In this document: one piece after another, positions 55,504-64,000 of the stretch
Layout of the letters: the number at the start of each line of letters is the position of its first letter
Numbering within the stretch: the first letter of the stretch is position 1
Assembly (NCBI RefSeq): GCF_020010925.1
Contig: NZ_JAGJBZ010000003.1
Coordinates: forward strand, 992,001 to 1,056,000
Origin: Streptomyces griseiscabiei
GTDB lineage: Bacteria > Actinomycetota > Actinomycetes > Streptomycetales > Streptomycetaceae
Direction: 5' to 3'
Length of the DNA: 64,000 nucleotides
The notes under the pieces: model-generated
The model's input: only the letters and a program-made list of their open reading frames with translations
The model's database searches: none
Told to the model about the DNA's origin: nothing
Translations under genes and position numbers: made by a program

Positions 55504-55509
55504 AGTATG
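55504..55509 (-). promoter_or_regulatory. -10 element of the leader/chorismate mutase promoter
   Basis: CATACT on the minus strand, 7 bp before the leader ATG. The -35 region is GC-rich and does not match the consensus. Confidence 0.45.
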
Positions 55510-55627
55510 CCACGGCCCGCGAGCGCCCGGGGTCCGGGGCGGAGCCTCTGGTGGGACCACTCCGGGAGAGCGCACCCCGGTAGACTCGGCCGCACAAGAC
55601 CCCCGCCCAACCGCCGGAAGGCACCCC

Positions 55628-57208
55628 GTGTCATCAGCGAACCCCGCTGCCGCCGCCCCCGACACCGTCCTGGTCGTCGACTTCGGCGCCCAGTACGCCC
55701 AGCTCATCGCCCGTCGGGTCCGCGAGGCCCGGGTCTACAGCGAGATCGTGCCGAGCACCATGCCGGTCGCGGAGATGCTCGCCAGGAACCCGGCGGCGAT
55801 CATCCTCTCCGGCGGCCCCTCCTCGGTCTACGCCGAGGGCGCCCCCCGCCTCGACCGCGCGCTCTTCGAGGCCGGCGTCCCCGTCTTCGGCATGTGCTAC
55901 GGCTTCCAGCTGATGGCCACCACCCTCGGCGGCACGGTCGACAACACCGGCGCGCGGGAGTACGGCCGTACGCCCCTGCACGTCTCCAAGACCGGCAGCA
56001 CCCTCTTCGAGGGCACCCCCGCCGAGCAGCCCGTCTGGATGTCCCACGGTGACGCCTGCTCCGCCGCCCCCGAGGGCTTCACCGTCACGGCCTCCACCGA
56101 TGTCGTACCGGTCGCCGCCTTCGAGAACGACGAGAAGAAGCTCTACGGCGTCCAGTACCACCCGGAGGTCCTGCACTCCACGCACGGCCAGCAGGTGCTC
56201 GAACACTTCCTCTACCGGGGCGCGGGACTGACCCCCTCCTGGACCACCGGCAACGTCATCGAGGAGCAGGTCGAGGCCATCCGCGAGCTGGTCGGCGACA
56301 AGCGCGCGATCTGCGGCCTGTCCGGCGGTGTGGACTCCGCGGTCGCCGCGGCCCTCGTCCAGAAGGCCATCGGCTCCCAGCTGACCTGCGTGTACGTCGA
56401 CCACGGTCTGATGCGCAAGAACGAGACCGAGCAGGTCGAGAAGGACTTCGTCGCGGCGACCGGCGTCCAGCTCAAGGTCGTGGACGCGGAGGAGCGGTTC
56501 CTCAAGGCGCTCGCCGGGGTGTCCGACCCCGAGCAGAAGCGGAAGATCATCGGCCGCGAGTTCATCCGCGTCTTCGAGCAGGCCCAGGCGGAGATCATCG
56601 CCGACGAGGGCCCCGAGGTCGCGTTCCTGGTCCAGGGCACCCTCTACCCGGACGTCGTCGAGTCCGGCGGCGGCACCGGCACGGCCAACATCAAGTCCCA
56701 CCACAACGTGGGCGGTCTGCCGGAAGACCTCGAATTCAAGCTGATCGAGCCGCTGCGCAAGCTGTTCAAGGACGAGGTCCGGATGGTCGGCCAGGAGCTG
56801 GGGCTCCCGGAGGAGATCGTCCAGCGCCAGCCCTTCCCGGGCCCCGGCCTCGGCATCCGGATCGTCGGCGAGGTCACCAAGGACCGGCTCGACCTGCTCC
56901 GCGAGGCCGACGCCATCGCCCGCGAGGAGCTGACGGCCGCCGGCCTCGACCGCGACATCTGGCAGTGCCCGGTGGTCCTGCTCGCGGACGTCCGCAGCGT
57001 CGGCGTCCAGGGCGACGGCCGGACGTACGGCCACCCGATCGTCCTGCGCCCGGTGTCGAGCGAGGACGCCATGACCGCCGACTGGTCGCGGCTGCCCTAC
57101 GAGGTCCTCGCGAAGATCTCCACGCGGATCACCAACGAGGTCGCCGACGTCAACCGCGTCGTCCTCGACGTGACGAGCAAGCCCCCGGGCACCATCGAGT
57201 GGGAGTAA
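55628..57208 (+). CDS. guaA: GMP synthase (glutamine-hydrolysing)
   Basis: A 526-residue GuaA converting XMP to GMP. The class I glutamine amidotransferase domain (about 10-205) has [16 protein letters not shown], the nucleophile Cys in [11 protein letters not shown] and the catalytic His-Glu in VQYHPEV. The ATP pyrophosphatase P-loop is [13 protein letters not shown]. The C-terminal dimerisation domain reads [13 protein letters not shown] and ends in [12 protein letters not shown] 55628 is used, with GGAAGG upstream. With guaB it completes the IMP-to-GMP branch in this window. Confidence 0.98.
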   Translation: MSSANPAAAAPDTVLVVDFGAQYAQLIARRVREARVYSEIVPSTMPVAEMLARNPAAIILSGGPSSVYAEGAPRLDRALFEAGVPVFGMCYGFQLMATTLGGTVDNTGAREYGRTPLHVSKTGSTLFEGTPAEQPVWMSHGDACSAAPEGFTVTASTDVVPVAAFENDEKKLYGVQYHPEVLHSTHGQQVLEHFLYRGAGLTPSWTTGNVIEEQVEAIRELVGDKRAICGLSGGVDSAVAAALVQKAIGSQLTCVYVDHGLMRKNETEQVEKDFVAATGVQLKVVDAEERFLKALAGVSDPEQKRKIIGREFIRVFEQAQAEIIADEGPEVAFLVQGTLYPDVVESGGGTGTANIKSHHNVGGLPEDLEFKLIEPLRKLFKDEVRMVGQELGLPEEIVQRQPFPGPGLGIRIVGEVTKDRLDLLREADAIAREELTAAGLDRDIWQCPVVLLADVRSVGVQGDGRTYGHPIVLRPVSSEDAMTADWSRLPYEVLAKISTRITNEVADVNRVVLDVTSKPPGTIEWE

Positions 57209-57231
57209 GCCCCTTGGGTCCCCTGTGACCC

Positions 57232-57735
57232 TCAGGTCCGCTTGAGAGTCCGCACCGGCTCTCCGGGCTTCCAGATCTGGACGACCAGATACTTGTCGTC
57301 CTCGACAGAGGTCCGTACGACCTCCGTCAGCTCGGTGCGGAAGAGGTGGAACTGCTCCGGCGGTTCCACCTCTTCGCCGTACGCCGCCTTGACCGCGGGA
57401 TCGTCGACCTCGACCGCCCGCCCGCTCACGCGTACGTCACCGCCGCCCATCTCCGTGCCCGGGCCCGGATTGGCCTGCAGCGAGAAACGCGGGTCCCGGC
57501 GCAGATCGAGCGCCTTGAGTGAGTCGGGCATCATCCCCAGCCACAGTTCCCCGTTCACGAACCGGACCTCCAGCCCGGTCGTACGCGGGGAGCCGTCCCT
57601 GCGGAGGGTGGCGAGGACGTGGTGGGTGAAGGCCCCGAAGCGGGCCTCGGCCGTCCGCGCGAGATCGGGTTCGGCGGCGACGAACGCGCCCCAGTTCACC
57701 TGCGAGGGATTCACCTGCGAAAGATTCTCCGGCAC
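57232..57735 (-). CDS. pyridoxamine 5'-phosphate oxidase-fold protein
   Basis: A ~167-residue flavin-binding split-barrel protein. HHVLATLRRDGSPRTTGLEV is the typical first strand pair, followed by GELWLGMMPDSLKALDLRRD and VRVSGRAVEVDDP. F420- or FMN-dependent members are common in actinobacteria; the cofactor cannot be told here. The start is uncertain: GTG 57735 fits the domain boundary, but the frame stays open to 57951. The N-terminal residues SQVNPSQVNW are a small duplication. It is convergent with guaA. Confidence 0.8.
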   Translation of the reverse strand: MPENLSQVNPSQVNWGAFVAAEPDLARTAEARFGAFTHHVLATLRRDGSPRTTGLEVRFVNGELWLGMMPDSLKALDLRRDPRFSLQANPGPGTEMGGGDVRVSGRAVEVDDPAVKAAYGEEVEPPEQFHLFRTELTEVVRTSVEDDKYLVVQIWKPGEPVRTLKRT

Positions 57736-57945
57736 ACGTCGAGTCTCGCGCGGATACCCGACATCCACTGTCCGGTTACCCCGAGCGACGTACGGAGGCG
57801 GTTCGACCCGAGCGAACGGTGTGCGGTGTGGCGCGCTTCCGTGACTTGCGTAACGGTTGCGCACTCTCTTCACGGGACGGGCCTGTTCTGCCAGGGGCAC
57901 CGACGGTAACTTCCGCTTCGTAAAGGAAGTCATTCTGGAGGACAC

Positions 57946-58740
57946 ATGCACGGGCCCACACCGCCCCTGCCCCTACCCACCGACCAGCTCCGGTTCGCCA
58001 TGCCGCCGATGCACGAGTCGGCGGAGGACGAGCGGCGGCACCGCAAGGAACGGCTGGCCGGGGCCCTGCGGATCTTCGGGCGACTGGGGTTCGAGGAGGG
58101 CGTCTCGGGGCACATCACCGCGCGCGACCCGGAGTTCAGCGACTGCTTCTGGGTCAATCCGTTCGGGATGCCGTTCAAGCACGTCACGGTGAGCGACCTC
58201 GTCCTCGCCAACCAGGACGGCCAGGTGATCGAGGGCCGCTACCACGTCAACCAGGCCGCCTTCACCGTCCACGCCCAGGTGCACGCCGCCCGCCCCGACG
58301 TCGTCGCGGTCGCCCACTGCCACTCCGTGCACGGCCGCGCGCTGGCCGCGCTCGGCGATCTGCTCGACCCGATCACCCAGGAGTCCTGCGCGTTCTACGA
58401 GGACCAGGCGCTCTACGACCACTACACGGGCGTCGCCGTGGACGCCGACGAGGGCCGGCGTATCGCCGGGGTGCTCGGCAGCCGCAAGGCGCTCGTGCTG
58501 CGCAACCACGGTCTGCTGACGGTCGGCGACTCGGTCGACGCGGCGGCCTGGTGGTTCCTGTCCATGGAACGCTCGGCCCAGGTACAGCTCACCGCGAAGG
58601 CGGCGGGCCGCCCGCTCCTCATCGAGCACCGGCAGGCGGTGGCGACACGGGAGCAGGCCGGCGGCGACCTGGTGGCGTGGATCAACTACCAGCCGCTGTG
58701 GCAGGACATCAGCCGGAGCGAGCCGGATCTGCTGAGCTGA
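57946..58740 (+). CDS. class II aldolase/adducin-family protein
   Basis: A 264-residue protein with an aldolase II domain (about 25-240). GFEEGVSGHITARDPE, the metal-binding pair in VAHCHSVHGRAL and RNHGLLTVGDSVDAAAW are all present, so Zn-dependent chemistry is likely. L-fuculose-phosphate aldolase-like and decarboxylase-like members exist, and the substrate is unknown. ATG 57946 has GGAGG six bases upstream. No sugar-kinase partner is adjacent. Confidence 0.88.
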   Translation: MHGPTPPLPLPTDQLRFAMPPMHESAEDERRHRKERLAGALRIFGRLGFEEGVSGHITARDPEFSDCFWVNPFGMPFKHVTVSDLVLANQDGQVIEGRYHVNQAAFTVHAQVHAARPDVVAVAHCHSVHGRALAALGDLLDPITQESCAFYEDQALYDHYTGVAVDADEGRRIAGVLGSRKALVLRNHGLLTVGDSVDAAAWWFLSMERSAQVQLTAKAAGRPLLIEHRQAVATREQAGGDLVAWINYQPLWQDISRSEPDLLS

Positions 58741-58783
58741 CCGGGGGGCCCGCTCCTCGTCGCGCGTCGAGGGCGGACGCCGG

Positions 58784-59704
58784 TCAGAAGCCGCGCAGCA
58801 CGGCGGCCTTGGTGACGGCGAACTCCTCGTCCGTGAGGACGCCGTCGCGGTGCAGCTCACCGAGTTCACGGAGACGGCGGAGAAGCACGTCGTGAAGGTC
58901 CGGGGCGGCGGGGGTGGCGGGAGTGGCCGGGGTGGGACGTGATCGGGCGGAGGGTTCCATGATCCGGGGGTGGGCCGGGTGATCGTCGGCACCGTGGGCG
59001 GACGGATGGGGCAGCCGCGCCGTGACCGCGGTGGCGACGAGCGCCGTCAGCAGGTCCCGGCGCGTACTGCCCCACAGGTCGAGCGCGTACGGGTCCCGCT
59101 CCGGCGGCAGCTTCGAGAAGATCGTCTCGCGCGTCACGAACCGCAGGAACCCGTCCTCGTAACCGGAGTTGGGCAGCCACTCGACCCGTGCCAGTTCGCC
59201 GACGTCGATGATCCGCGGGCCGGTCGCGCGCTTGACCCGGTCGGAGGTGTCGTTCCAGTCGATCCGGACCCGCGTGCCGTCGAACGAGACCGTGCCGTCG
59301 CTGGAGCGCACCGACACCGGCACGGGCGGCCCGGGCAGGAGATAGACCTCGGCGGGCTCCTTCGGTGTCCGCTCCAGCAGCATCGACTGCCGTATCTCCT
59401 CCGCCACGTACTCGGCGATCCCGGACCGGTCGAGATCGACCGTCAGCCGGTACGGGTCGGCCGCGTCCGGGAGCCGCCCCCCGGTGGCCTGGAGCAGCGG
59501 ATCACTGCCCTCGCGAAGCCGCAACCGGAGCCGCCCGCGCTTGCGTTCGGGCTCGTACACGACACCGGCCACCGCCTCCAGGGGGACCGCGATCTCCCCG
59601 TACGTCTGCCGGAACAGCGCCACGGAACGGTGCAGGCCCGGCGTGATCCGGACCGTGCTGCCGTCGAAGGCCCAGGCCCCGTCCCGCTGGATGATCTCGG
59701 CCAT
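58784..59704 (-). CDS. DUF4429 protein with C-terminal SHOCT domain
   Basis: A 306-residue protein with two tandem DUF4429-like domains. Each begins with an Asp-Gly-Thr pattern: GAWAFDGSTVRITPG at about 8-22 and GTVSFDGTRVRIDWND at about 135-150. A Pro/Ala-rich linker leads to a C-terminal SHOCT motif (LRELGELHRDGVLTDEEFAVTKAAVL). SHOCT tails often mediate oligomerisation. No enzymatic motif is visible, and the function is unknown. Confidence 0.85.
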   Translation of the reverse strand: MAEIIQRDGAWAFDGSTVRITPGLHRSVALFRQTYGEIAVPLEAVAGVVYEPERKRGRLRLRLREGSDPLLQATGGRLPDAADPYRLTVDLDRSGIAEYVAEEIRQSMLLERTPKEPAEVYLLPGPPVPVSVRSSDGTVSFDGTRVRIDWNDTSDRVKRATGPRIIDVGELARVEWLPNSGYEDGFLRFVTRETIFSKLPPERDPYALDLWGSTRRDLLTALVATAVTARLPHPSAHGADDHPAHPRIMEPSARSRPTPATPATPAAPDLHDVLLRRLRELGELHRDGVLTDEEFAVTKAAVLRGF

Positions 59705-59924
59705 AGGAGGATTCTCCCAGCCGGGTCAACACGGGCGCCGGGACTTCACCCCGCGCTTCTCTTGCGCGGAGTGGACCTGCCGGACGCGGGCCGTGTTCCG
59801 TACGGCACAATTCGCTGTCATCGCGGGGCAGTTGTACGGCGGTACGGCTGTGGTAGTGAGCGGACGTGTGTACGACGTCCGGTGGCGGTGCCTGCGGCGG
59901 TGCCGGGGGCGGTTCCGACGGCGG

Positions 59925-60090
59925 TTTCGACGGCGGTTCCGGTGTCGACCACTCGATTCGGTTCGGCTCGATTCGGCTCGGCTCGATTTGATTCGGCTTG
60001 GCTCGGCTCCGTGGGGGTTCTCGGTTCGGCTCGAAAGCGGCGACTTTCGACAGCAGTGATGTTCGACAGCAATTTCGACAGCAATGACGA
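59925..60090 (+). repeat. cluster of short tandem repeats (period 5 and about 12)
   Basis: Three arrays lie side by side in a 477-bp gap: GGCGGTTYCGAC-like copies (about 59929-59945), a run of about eleven pentamers TCGRT/TCGGC (59953-60007), and three TTCGACAGCA-type copies (about 60045-60083). The remainder of the gap shows no gene. Confidence 0.6.
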
Positions 60091-60181
60091 TTTCGGCGGA
60101 TGCCGAGGGACGCGGACGCGGAGGCGGACGCGACGCGGGAAGGCGGGCTCGGGCGTGGCGGTACAGGAGGCGAGAGGGGGC

Positions 60182-61441
60182 ATGGGCATGGGCGTGGGTG
60201 CCCATGAGGGCGGGTGCACCTGCGGGGACTGCCCGCACGGGGCGCGTGCGGGACACCGGCGCGCGGTCGCCGAGTTCCTGCTGAAGCGGGAGGAGTTCGC
60301 GTCGGGGCACGGGCTGCCGGCGGCCGTCGCGCACTCCGCGTCCGCCTCCCGGCAGTGGGTCTCCGACGAACTCACCCAGTCCGCGGCCCTCGTCGCGGAA
60401 CGCGGCCGGGTCGAGGGCGAGGCCTGGCTCGCCCGTCTGTGGCTGCGCACGGCGATCGTCGTCTGGGCCGCCGTCATCACCCTCCTCCTCGTCCAGTCCC
60501 TCACCGCGATCGGCGCGGGCTGGACGGTCGCCCGCACCGCCGGCCTCCTGGCCGCACTGCTGGTGGGCGCGGCCCTGACGGGCGCCGGCTATCTGCACCG
60601 GGCCCGCGGCGGCGCCCTCGCCCCGGTCATCGGAGAGGACAACCGTCTCTCCACCTCCCGTGCCATCGCGGCCGGCTGGGTGCTCTTCGTCGTCTTCGCG
60701 GTCCTCGTCCTCGTCGGCCGCCTCGCCGCGGCCTCCGACCACCGTGAACGTGACGCCCTCATCGCCGGTCTCGACCTCGCCCGAGGCGCGGGCATCGTGA
60801 CCGTCCTGGCGGTGGTCTGCGGTATCGCGGTCCTGGTCCGGCGTGTGGTCGGCCTCCGTGTCCTGTCCCAGCGCCTGCAGAAGGTCCGCGCCCACCGCCC
60901 GCGCGCCGCCGACCTCCTCACCGACGACTCGGGCCGGGGCAGCTTCACGGACATCCAGTACGTGATCGTCTGCGCCGTCGCCCTCGCGTTCGCGGCGGTC
61001 CGCCTCGCCCGCCGCCCCGACCAGCTCCCCGACCTTCCCTGGGGCCTCGCCCTCCTCGTCCTGGTCTCCGCGGCCACCTACGTCGCCGGCAAGTACGCCG
61101 AGGGCGGCCGCCCCGTCATCCTCTCGGTGGTCCGCGCCCGCGAGGCCGGCGACCTCGACGCCCCCATCCGCAACGGCGACGACATCGAGATCCGCGGCTC
61201 CGGCTTCGTCCCGCCCGGCGCCCAGACCGCCGACCACCTCTCCCGCATGGTCGTCCGCATCGGCCCCGTCCATGTCCACGTCCCCCTCGTCCCCGTCGCC
61301 GGCGGCTTCAGCAACCCCACCGACGCCGTCCTCACCGCCCCCGTCCCCGCCGACGTCGAACCCGGCAAGGTCGAGGTCCAGGTCGTCACAGCCGCCGGCG
61401 TCGAAACCGCCCGCTACACGATCGAGGTCTCAGCGGACTGA
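60182..61441 (+). CDS. multi-pass membrane protein with C-terminal IPT/TIG-like domain
   Basis: A 419-residue protein. The N-terminus has a Cys-rich patch GGCTCGDCPHGARAG, possibly metal-binding. About six hydrophobic helices lie between residues 90 and 310 (LWLRTAIVVWAAVITLLLV, GWVLFVVFAVLVLVGRL, GIVTVLAVVCGIAVLV). The C-terminal ~100 residues form a beta-rich IPT/TIG-like domain (DIEIRGSGFVPPG, VEVQVVTAAGVETARYTIEV). The function is unknown. ATG 60182 is chosen, with GAGGCGAGAGGGGG upstream; GTG 60155 is possible. Confidence 0.75.
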   Translation: MGMGVGAHEGGCTCGDCPHGARAGHRRAVAEFLLKREEFASGHGLPAAVAHSASASRQWVSDELTQSAALVAERGRVEGEAWLARLWLRTAIVVWAAVITLLLVQSLTAIGAGWTVARTAGLLAALLVGAALTGAGYLHRARGGALAPVIGEDNRLSTSRAIAAGWVLFVVFAVLVLVGRLAAASDHRERDALIAGLDLARGAGIVTVLAVVCGIAVLVRRVVGLRVLSQRLQKVRAHRPRAADLLTDDSGRGSFTDIQYVIVCAVALAFAAVRLARRPDQLPDLPWGLALLVLVSAATYVAGKYAEGGRPVILSVVRAREAGDLDAPIRNGDDIEIRGSGFVPPGAQTADHLSRMVVRIGPVHVHVPLVPVAGGFSNPTDAVLTAPVPADVEPGKVEVQVVTAAGVETARYTIEVSAD

Positions 61442-61550
61442 CCGGCCGCCGGCCAGCCGCCGTCGTTGGCCAGCCGCCGCCGGCCAGCCGCCGCTGTCGG
61501 GCAGCCCCGTCGGGCCGCCTGACGTCCGCTGTCTGCCGCCCGCGACCCTG

Positions 61551-61606
61551 GCTGGGAGCTGGGAGCTGGGAGCTGGGAGCTGGGAGCTGGGAGCTGGGAG
61601 CTGGGA
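61551..61606 (+). repeat. heptanucleotide tandem repeat (GCTGGGA) x8
   Basis: Eight exact 7-bp copies followed by degenerate GCTGG/GGGGCT units to about 61640. Each unit has a GGG run with a 4-nt spacer, so the plus strand could form G-quadruplexes. It lies in the 945-bp gap after the membrane-protein gene. Confidence 0.85.
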
Positions 61607-61899
61607 GCTGGAGCTGGGGCTGGGGCTGGGGGTGAGGCCGAGGTCGGGCAAGGGCTTGGGTTTCGGCTCGGGCTCGGGCTGAGGGCTGGGGGCTCGGGCC
61701 CGGGGGCAGAGGTGCAGCTGGTGAGGGGCGCTGGGGTCTCGGAAGCCGGGCCCTGGGGGCACAGGTGCCGGAGGCGCTGGTGAGCGGGGGCCGGGCCGTT
61801 TCTGGAGAGCGTGGGAGCGCAGCGGGCTGAGGCGCGGCGCGCGCGTCGCAGCGGGTGCGGCGGGGTGTGGCGGAGTGCGGGGGCGCGTCCTGCCCGTGT

Positions 61900-62020
61900 T
61901 TCGCGGGACGCCCTGTCCCGCGCCCCGCGTCGCGTCGCGTCGCATCCTCCGCGTCGCCGGACGGCCCGTCCCGCGCCCCACCGCGCGTCGCGTCTCGCCG
62001 GACGCCCTGTCCCGCGTCCC
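61900..62020 (+). repeat. three imperfect copies of a GC-rich repeat
   Basis: GGGACGCCCTGTCCCGCG-like copies at about 61904, 61957 and 61998, separated by GTCGCGTCGCGTC-type simple sequence. The 61442-62386 gap otherwise holds only overlapping GC-rich frames that I do not accept as genes. Confidence 0.55.
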
Positions 62021-62386
62021 GCCGCACGCGCCGCACCGCCGCACCGCCGCACGCAATGCGTCGCGTCCGTCCAGCCCTCGCGCCGCGCCTGCTTCCAACC
62101 TGAGCCCGTGCCCATCCAAGCCCGCTCCCGTCCCCGTCCGCACCCATCCCTGCGGTACCAAAAGGCGGCGCATACGCGGGGCGGTGTCGAAGGGGCGCAG
62201 CCCCTGGGATGGGACGGGTAGGGGCGGCGGGGGCGAGGAAACAGGCTCCCAGACCACAGCCCGCGCCCTCCCCGACAAGACACCCGACTCGGAAAAACAC
62301 GCCCGAACCATTGAGCACCCCCACCCCTCCGAACGTATCGTCTGTTGAGGGGTCAACGGCACGGCGGACAAGAGGCGGCGCAGACC

Positions 62387-62932
62387 ATGACTCACGACAT
62401 TCGCTCGGACTCCCACACCCCCCACTTCGACGGCGGCCCGGACTGGCGGGACTCAGCCACCCGCTACGCCCTGCTGCCCCTGCGTATCTTCCTCGCCGTC
62501 ACCTTCATCTACGCCGGCCTGGACAAACTCACCGACAGCGCCTTCATGGCGGACTCCGGCTCAGGCTCCATCGGCGACATGATGAGGGCCGCCCGAGACT
62601 CCTCCGCCATCCCAGCCATGATCGACATGGCCCTCAACAACCCTGTCGGCTTCGGCTACGCCATCGCCCTGGGTGAACTGGCCGTCGGCATCGGCACCCT
62701 CCTCGGCCTCCTCACCCGCCTCGCCGCGGTCGGCGGCGCCCTGATCTCCCTGAGCCTCTGGCTGACGGTCAGCTGGTCGGCTTCCCCGTACTACTACGGC
62801 AACGACCTCCCCTACCTCATGGCCTGGCTCCCCCTGATCCTCGCCGGCGCCCCGGTCCTCTCCGTGGACGCGGCCATCCGCTCCCGCCGCCACGGCGGCG
62901 GCAGCAGGCACCGCGCGAACTCCTACCGCTGA
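62387..62932 (+). CDS. DoxX-family membrane protein
   Basis: A 181-residue protein with four predicted helices. The DoxX signature LRIFLAVTFIYAGLDKLTD begins at about residue 30; GELAVGIGTLLGLLTRLAAVGGALI follows. A basic tail ends the protein. DoxX proteins are linked to redox stress systems in mycobacteria. ATG 62387 (MTHDIRSD) is chosen over 62345. It stands alone, convergent with the next membrane gene. Confidence 0.85.
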   Translation: MTHDIRSDSHTPHFDGGPDWRDSATRYALLPLRIFLAVTFIYAGLDKLTDSAFMADSGSGSIGDMMRAARDSSAIPAMIDMALNNPVGFGYAIALGELAVGIGTLLGLLTRLAAVGGALISLSLWLTVSWSASPYYYGNDLPYLMAWLPLILAGAPVLSVDAAIRSRRHGGGSRHRANSYR

Positions 62933-63068
62933 CCCACGAGCCGACACCGGACGGCGTCCACGACGAGTTCCAGCACGGTTCCCCGACGACCTGCCCCAGG
63001 CCCACGCGCAGGTCCACGCACCCCCTCACACTCACCGGCCCGCTTCGCTTCTCCTCCCCGCCGCGCGC

Positions 63069-63353
63069 CTATCGCCCCGTCTCTCCGGTGGTCCCAGGCG
63101 GCCCGGCCCCGGCCGCCGTGCCCCTGTTGGCCGGGCCCGTCGGCCCCTTGCGCCCGGCGCCCCGCCGCCCCCGTATCGCGTGATCGAGGAAACCCACCGC
63201 CCCCGCCAGACACAGCCCCCCGACGACGAGCGGGATGACGACGAACCACGGGGTCTGCCAGGCGTCTCCGGCGTCGCCGAGGTACACGACACCGGCGGCG
63301 GTCAGCACCAGGCCGGCGACGAGCTTGCCCGGTCGGAACTCATGACGCAGCAC
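63069..63353 (-). CDS. small two-helix membrane protein downstream of the PspC-like gene
   Basis: A 94-residue protein with two hydrophobic helices (LVAGLVLTAAGVVYL, VVIPLVVGGLCLAGAVGFLDHA) and a Gly/Arg/Thr-rich cytoplasmic tail. Its GTG start overlaps the end of the upstream gene by 14 bp, so translation is coupled. No family is recognised beyond similarity to small proteins beside PspC genes. Confidence 0.75.
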   Translation of the reverse strand: MLRHEFRPGKLVAGLVLTAAGVVYLGDAGDAWQTPWFVVIPLVVGGLCLAGAVGFLDHAIRGRRGAGRKGPTGPANRGTAAGAGPPGTTGETGR

Positions 63354-64000
63354 GGGCCACCTCCGCCTGCCCCAGACCGACTTCGAGGTCGATGGTGAGT
63401 GTGCCGCCGTCGGCCGAGCCCTTCTCGGGGGCCAGCGTCAGCCGATCGCTCTTGTCGGGTGCCACGTCCACGTCCTCCTTGTCGTCACCCGGCAACTGGA
63501 TGTCACCGAGGCCCACTTCGATGTCGAGACGTACGGTGACGTCCGGCGGCACCACCACCTTCACCTTGCCCGCGCCGACCTCCACGCTCGTGGTCAGCGA
63601 GTCCCCCTTCCGCAGGTCCACCCCGGAGAGGTCCAGCGTGCCCACACCGGTCCCCAGCTCGTAGCGGGCCGCCACGCTCTCCGCGTTCCGTGGGGTCCAC
63701 TCCCTGCGGACCCAGTCGGTGGTGATGTCGGCCGGGAGCGCCGCCGTGCACGCCAGGAGCCCCGCCGTGACGAGGGCCAGGAGGATCGACCCCGCTCCCG
63801 TACGGCCGAGGAAGGCGCTCAGGGCTATGCCCAGGCCGAACACGGTCAGCGCGCACGCCAGGCCGGTCTGCAGACTGGCGGCGAGGGCACGGTCCTCCCA
63901 GGTCGCGCCGGTGCCGACACCACCGGCGAGCAGCGCGAGCAGGAAGATCCAGCCCCCTGTCCAGCGCGGACCGCGTGGCTTCGGCGGGCGCGGGACGCGT
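63340..64000 (-). CDS. PspC-like/LiaF-like envelope-stress membrane protein, C-terminal part (cut by window edge)
   Basis: The frame is open to the right edge, so the N-terminus is missing. Visible are helices WIFLLALLAGGVGTGA, GLACALTVFGLGIALSAFLG and GSILLALVTAGLLACTAAL, then an extracytoplasmic beta-rich domain (VGTLDLSGVDLRKG, VVVPPDVTVRLDIEVGLGDI, IDLEVGLGQAEVARAAS). The repeated D(I/L)EVGLG pattern is typical of LiaF-like C-terminal domains following PspC. A PspC domain itself would lie outside the window, so the name is an inference. Confidence 0.72.
   Translation of the reverse strand, partial: RVPRPPKPRGPRWTGGWIFLLALLAGGVGTGATWEDRALAASLQTGLACALTVFGLGIALSAFLGRTGAGSILLALVTAGLLACTAALPADITTDWVRREWTPRNAESVAARYELGTGVGTLDLSGVDLRKGDSLTTSVEVGAGKVKVVVPPDVTVRLDIEVGLGDIQLPGDDKEDVDVAPDKSDRLTLAPEKGSADGGTLTIDLEVGLGQAEVARAAS

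Noticed and set aside
61386..62425. Overlapping minus-strand frames of 290-330 residues in the repeat-rich gap
   Set aside because: Built from simple repeats (PAPSSQL, RRDA) with no start signal or domain; treated as non-coding.

Overview
The window is chromosomal DNA of a Streptomyces or very close relative. GC content is very high and almost all third codon positions are G or C. It carries the developmental regulators whiD and bldM, an ECF sigma factor of the ShbA/SigD type, a groES-groEL1 operon with two CIRCE operators, and several GTG-initiated genes. No tRNA, rRNA, CRISPR array, prophage or complete insertion sequence was seen.

Layout. (1) 1-7.0 kb is a xylan/xylobiose block on the minus strand: a beta-xylosidase cut by the window edge, two sugar ABC permeases and their lipoprotein. 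A LacI-type regulator is divergent, followed by a secreted GH10 xylanase with a CBM2. CGAA-N3/4-TTCG operators lie in both the regulator/transporter intergenic region and the xylanase leader, so the block reads as one regulon. (2) 7.0-17.4 kb is mixed accessory DNA: an LCP-family cell-wall ligase, a membrane NACHT-WD40 NTPase, a DGPF protein with its ECF42 sigma factor and a matching promoter, a THUMP-like methyltransferase and two tandem NodB-type deacetylase lipoproteins. (3) 17.4-32 kb is the conserved core: groES-groEL1, four small metabolic or regulatory genes, whiD, bldM, shbA/sigD, guaB, guaB3, a nucleotide-sugar dehydrogenase relative and glpD. (4) 32-49.5 kb holds six Ser/Thr kinase paralogues. 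Four look active and two have lost catalytic residues. Five carry a similar extracytoplasmic domain. A glycosyltransferase, an esterase-like hydrolase and a lipid kinase lie among them. (5) 49.7-64 kb has a succinate-semialdehyde dehydrogenase, a ChoD-like GMC oxidoreductase, a lipoprotein, chorismate mutase, guaA, a PNPOx-fold protein, a class II aldolase, DUF4429, IPT/TIG and DoxX proteins, and a PspC-like protein running off the right edge.

Main observations: a likely transcription attenuator (leaderless Phe/Tyr-rich leader peptide plus intrinsic terminator) before chorismate mutase; three MITE-like inverted-repeat elements bounded by CTAG, each sitting exactly on the TAG stop codon of the upstream gene; two pseudokinases inside the kinase array; a UDP-sugar dehydrogenase homologue without its catalytic Cys and Lys; and small SD-equipped ORFs upstream of glpD and bldM.

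Functions are inferred from motifs and remembered family knowledge. No database search was run.
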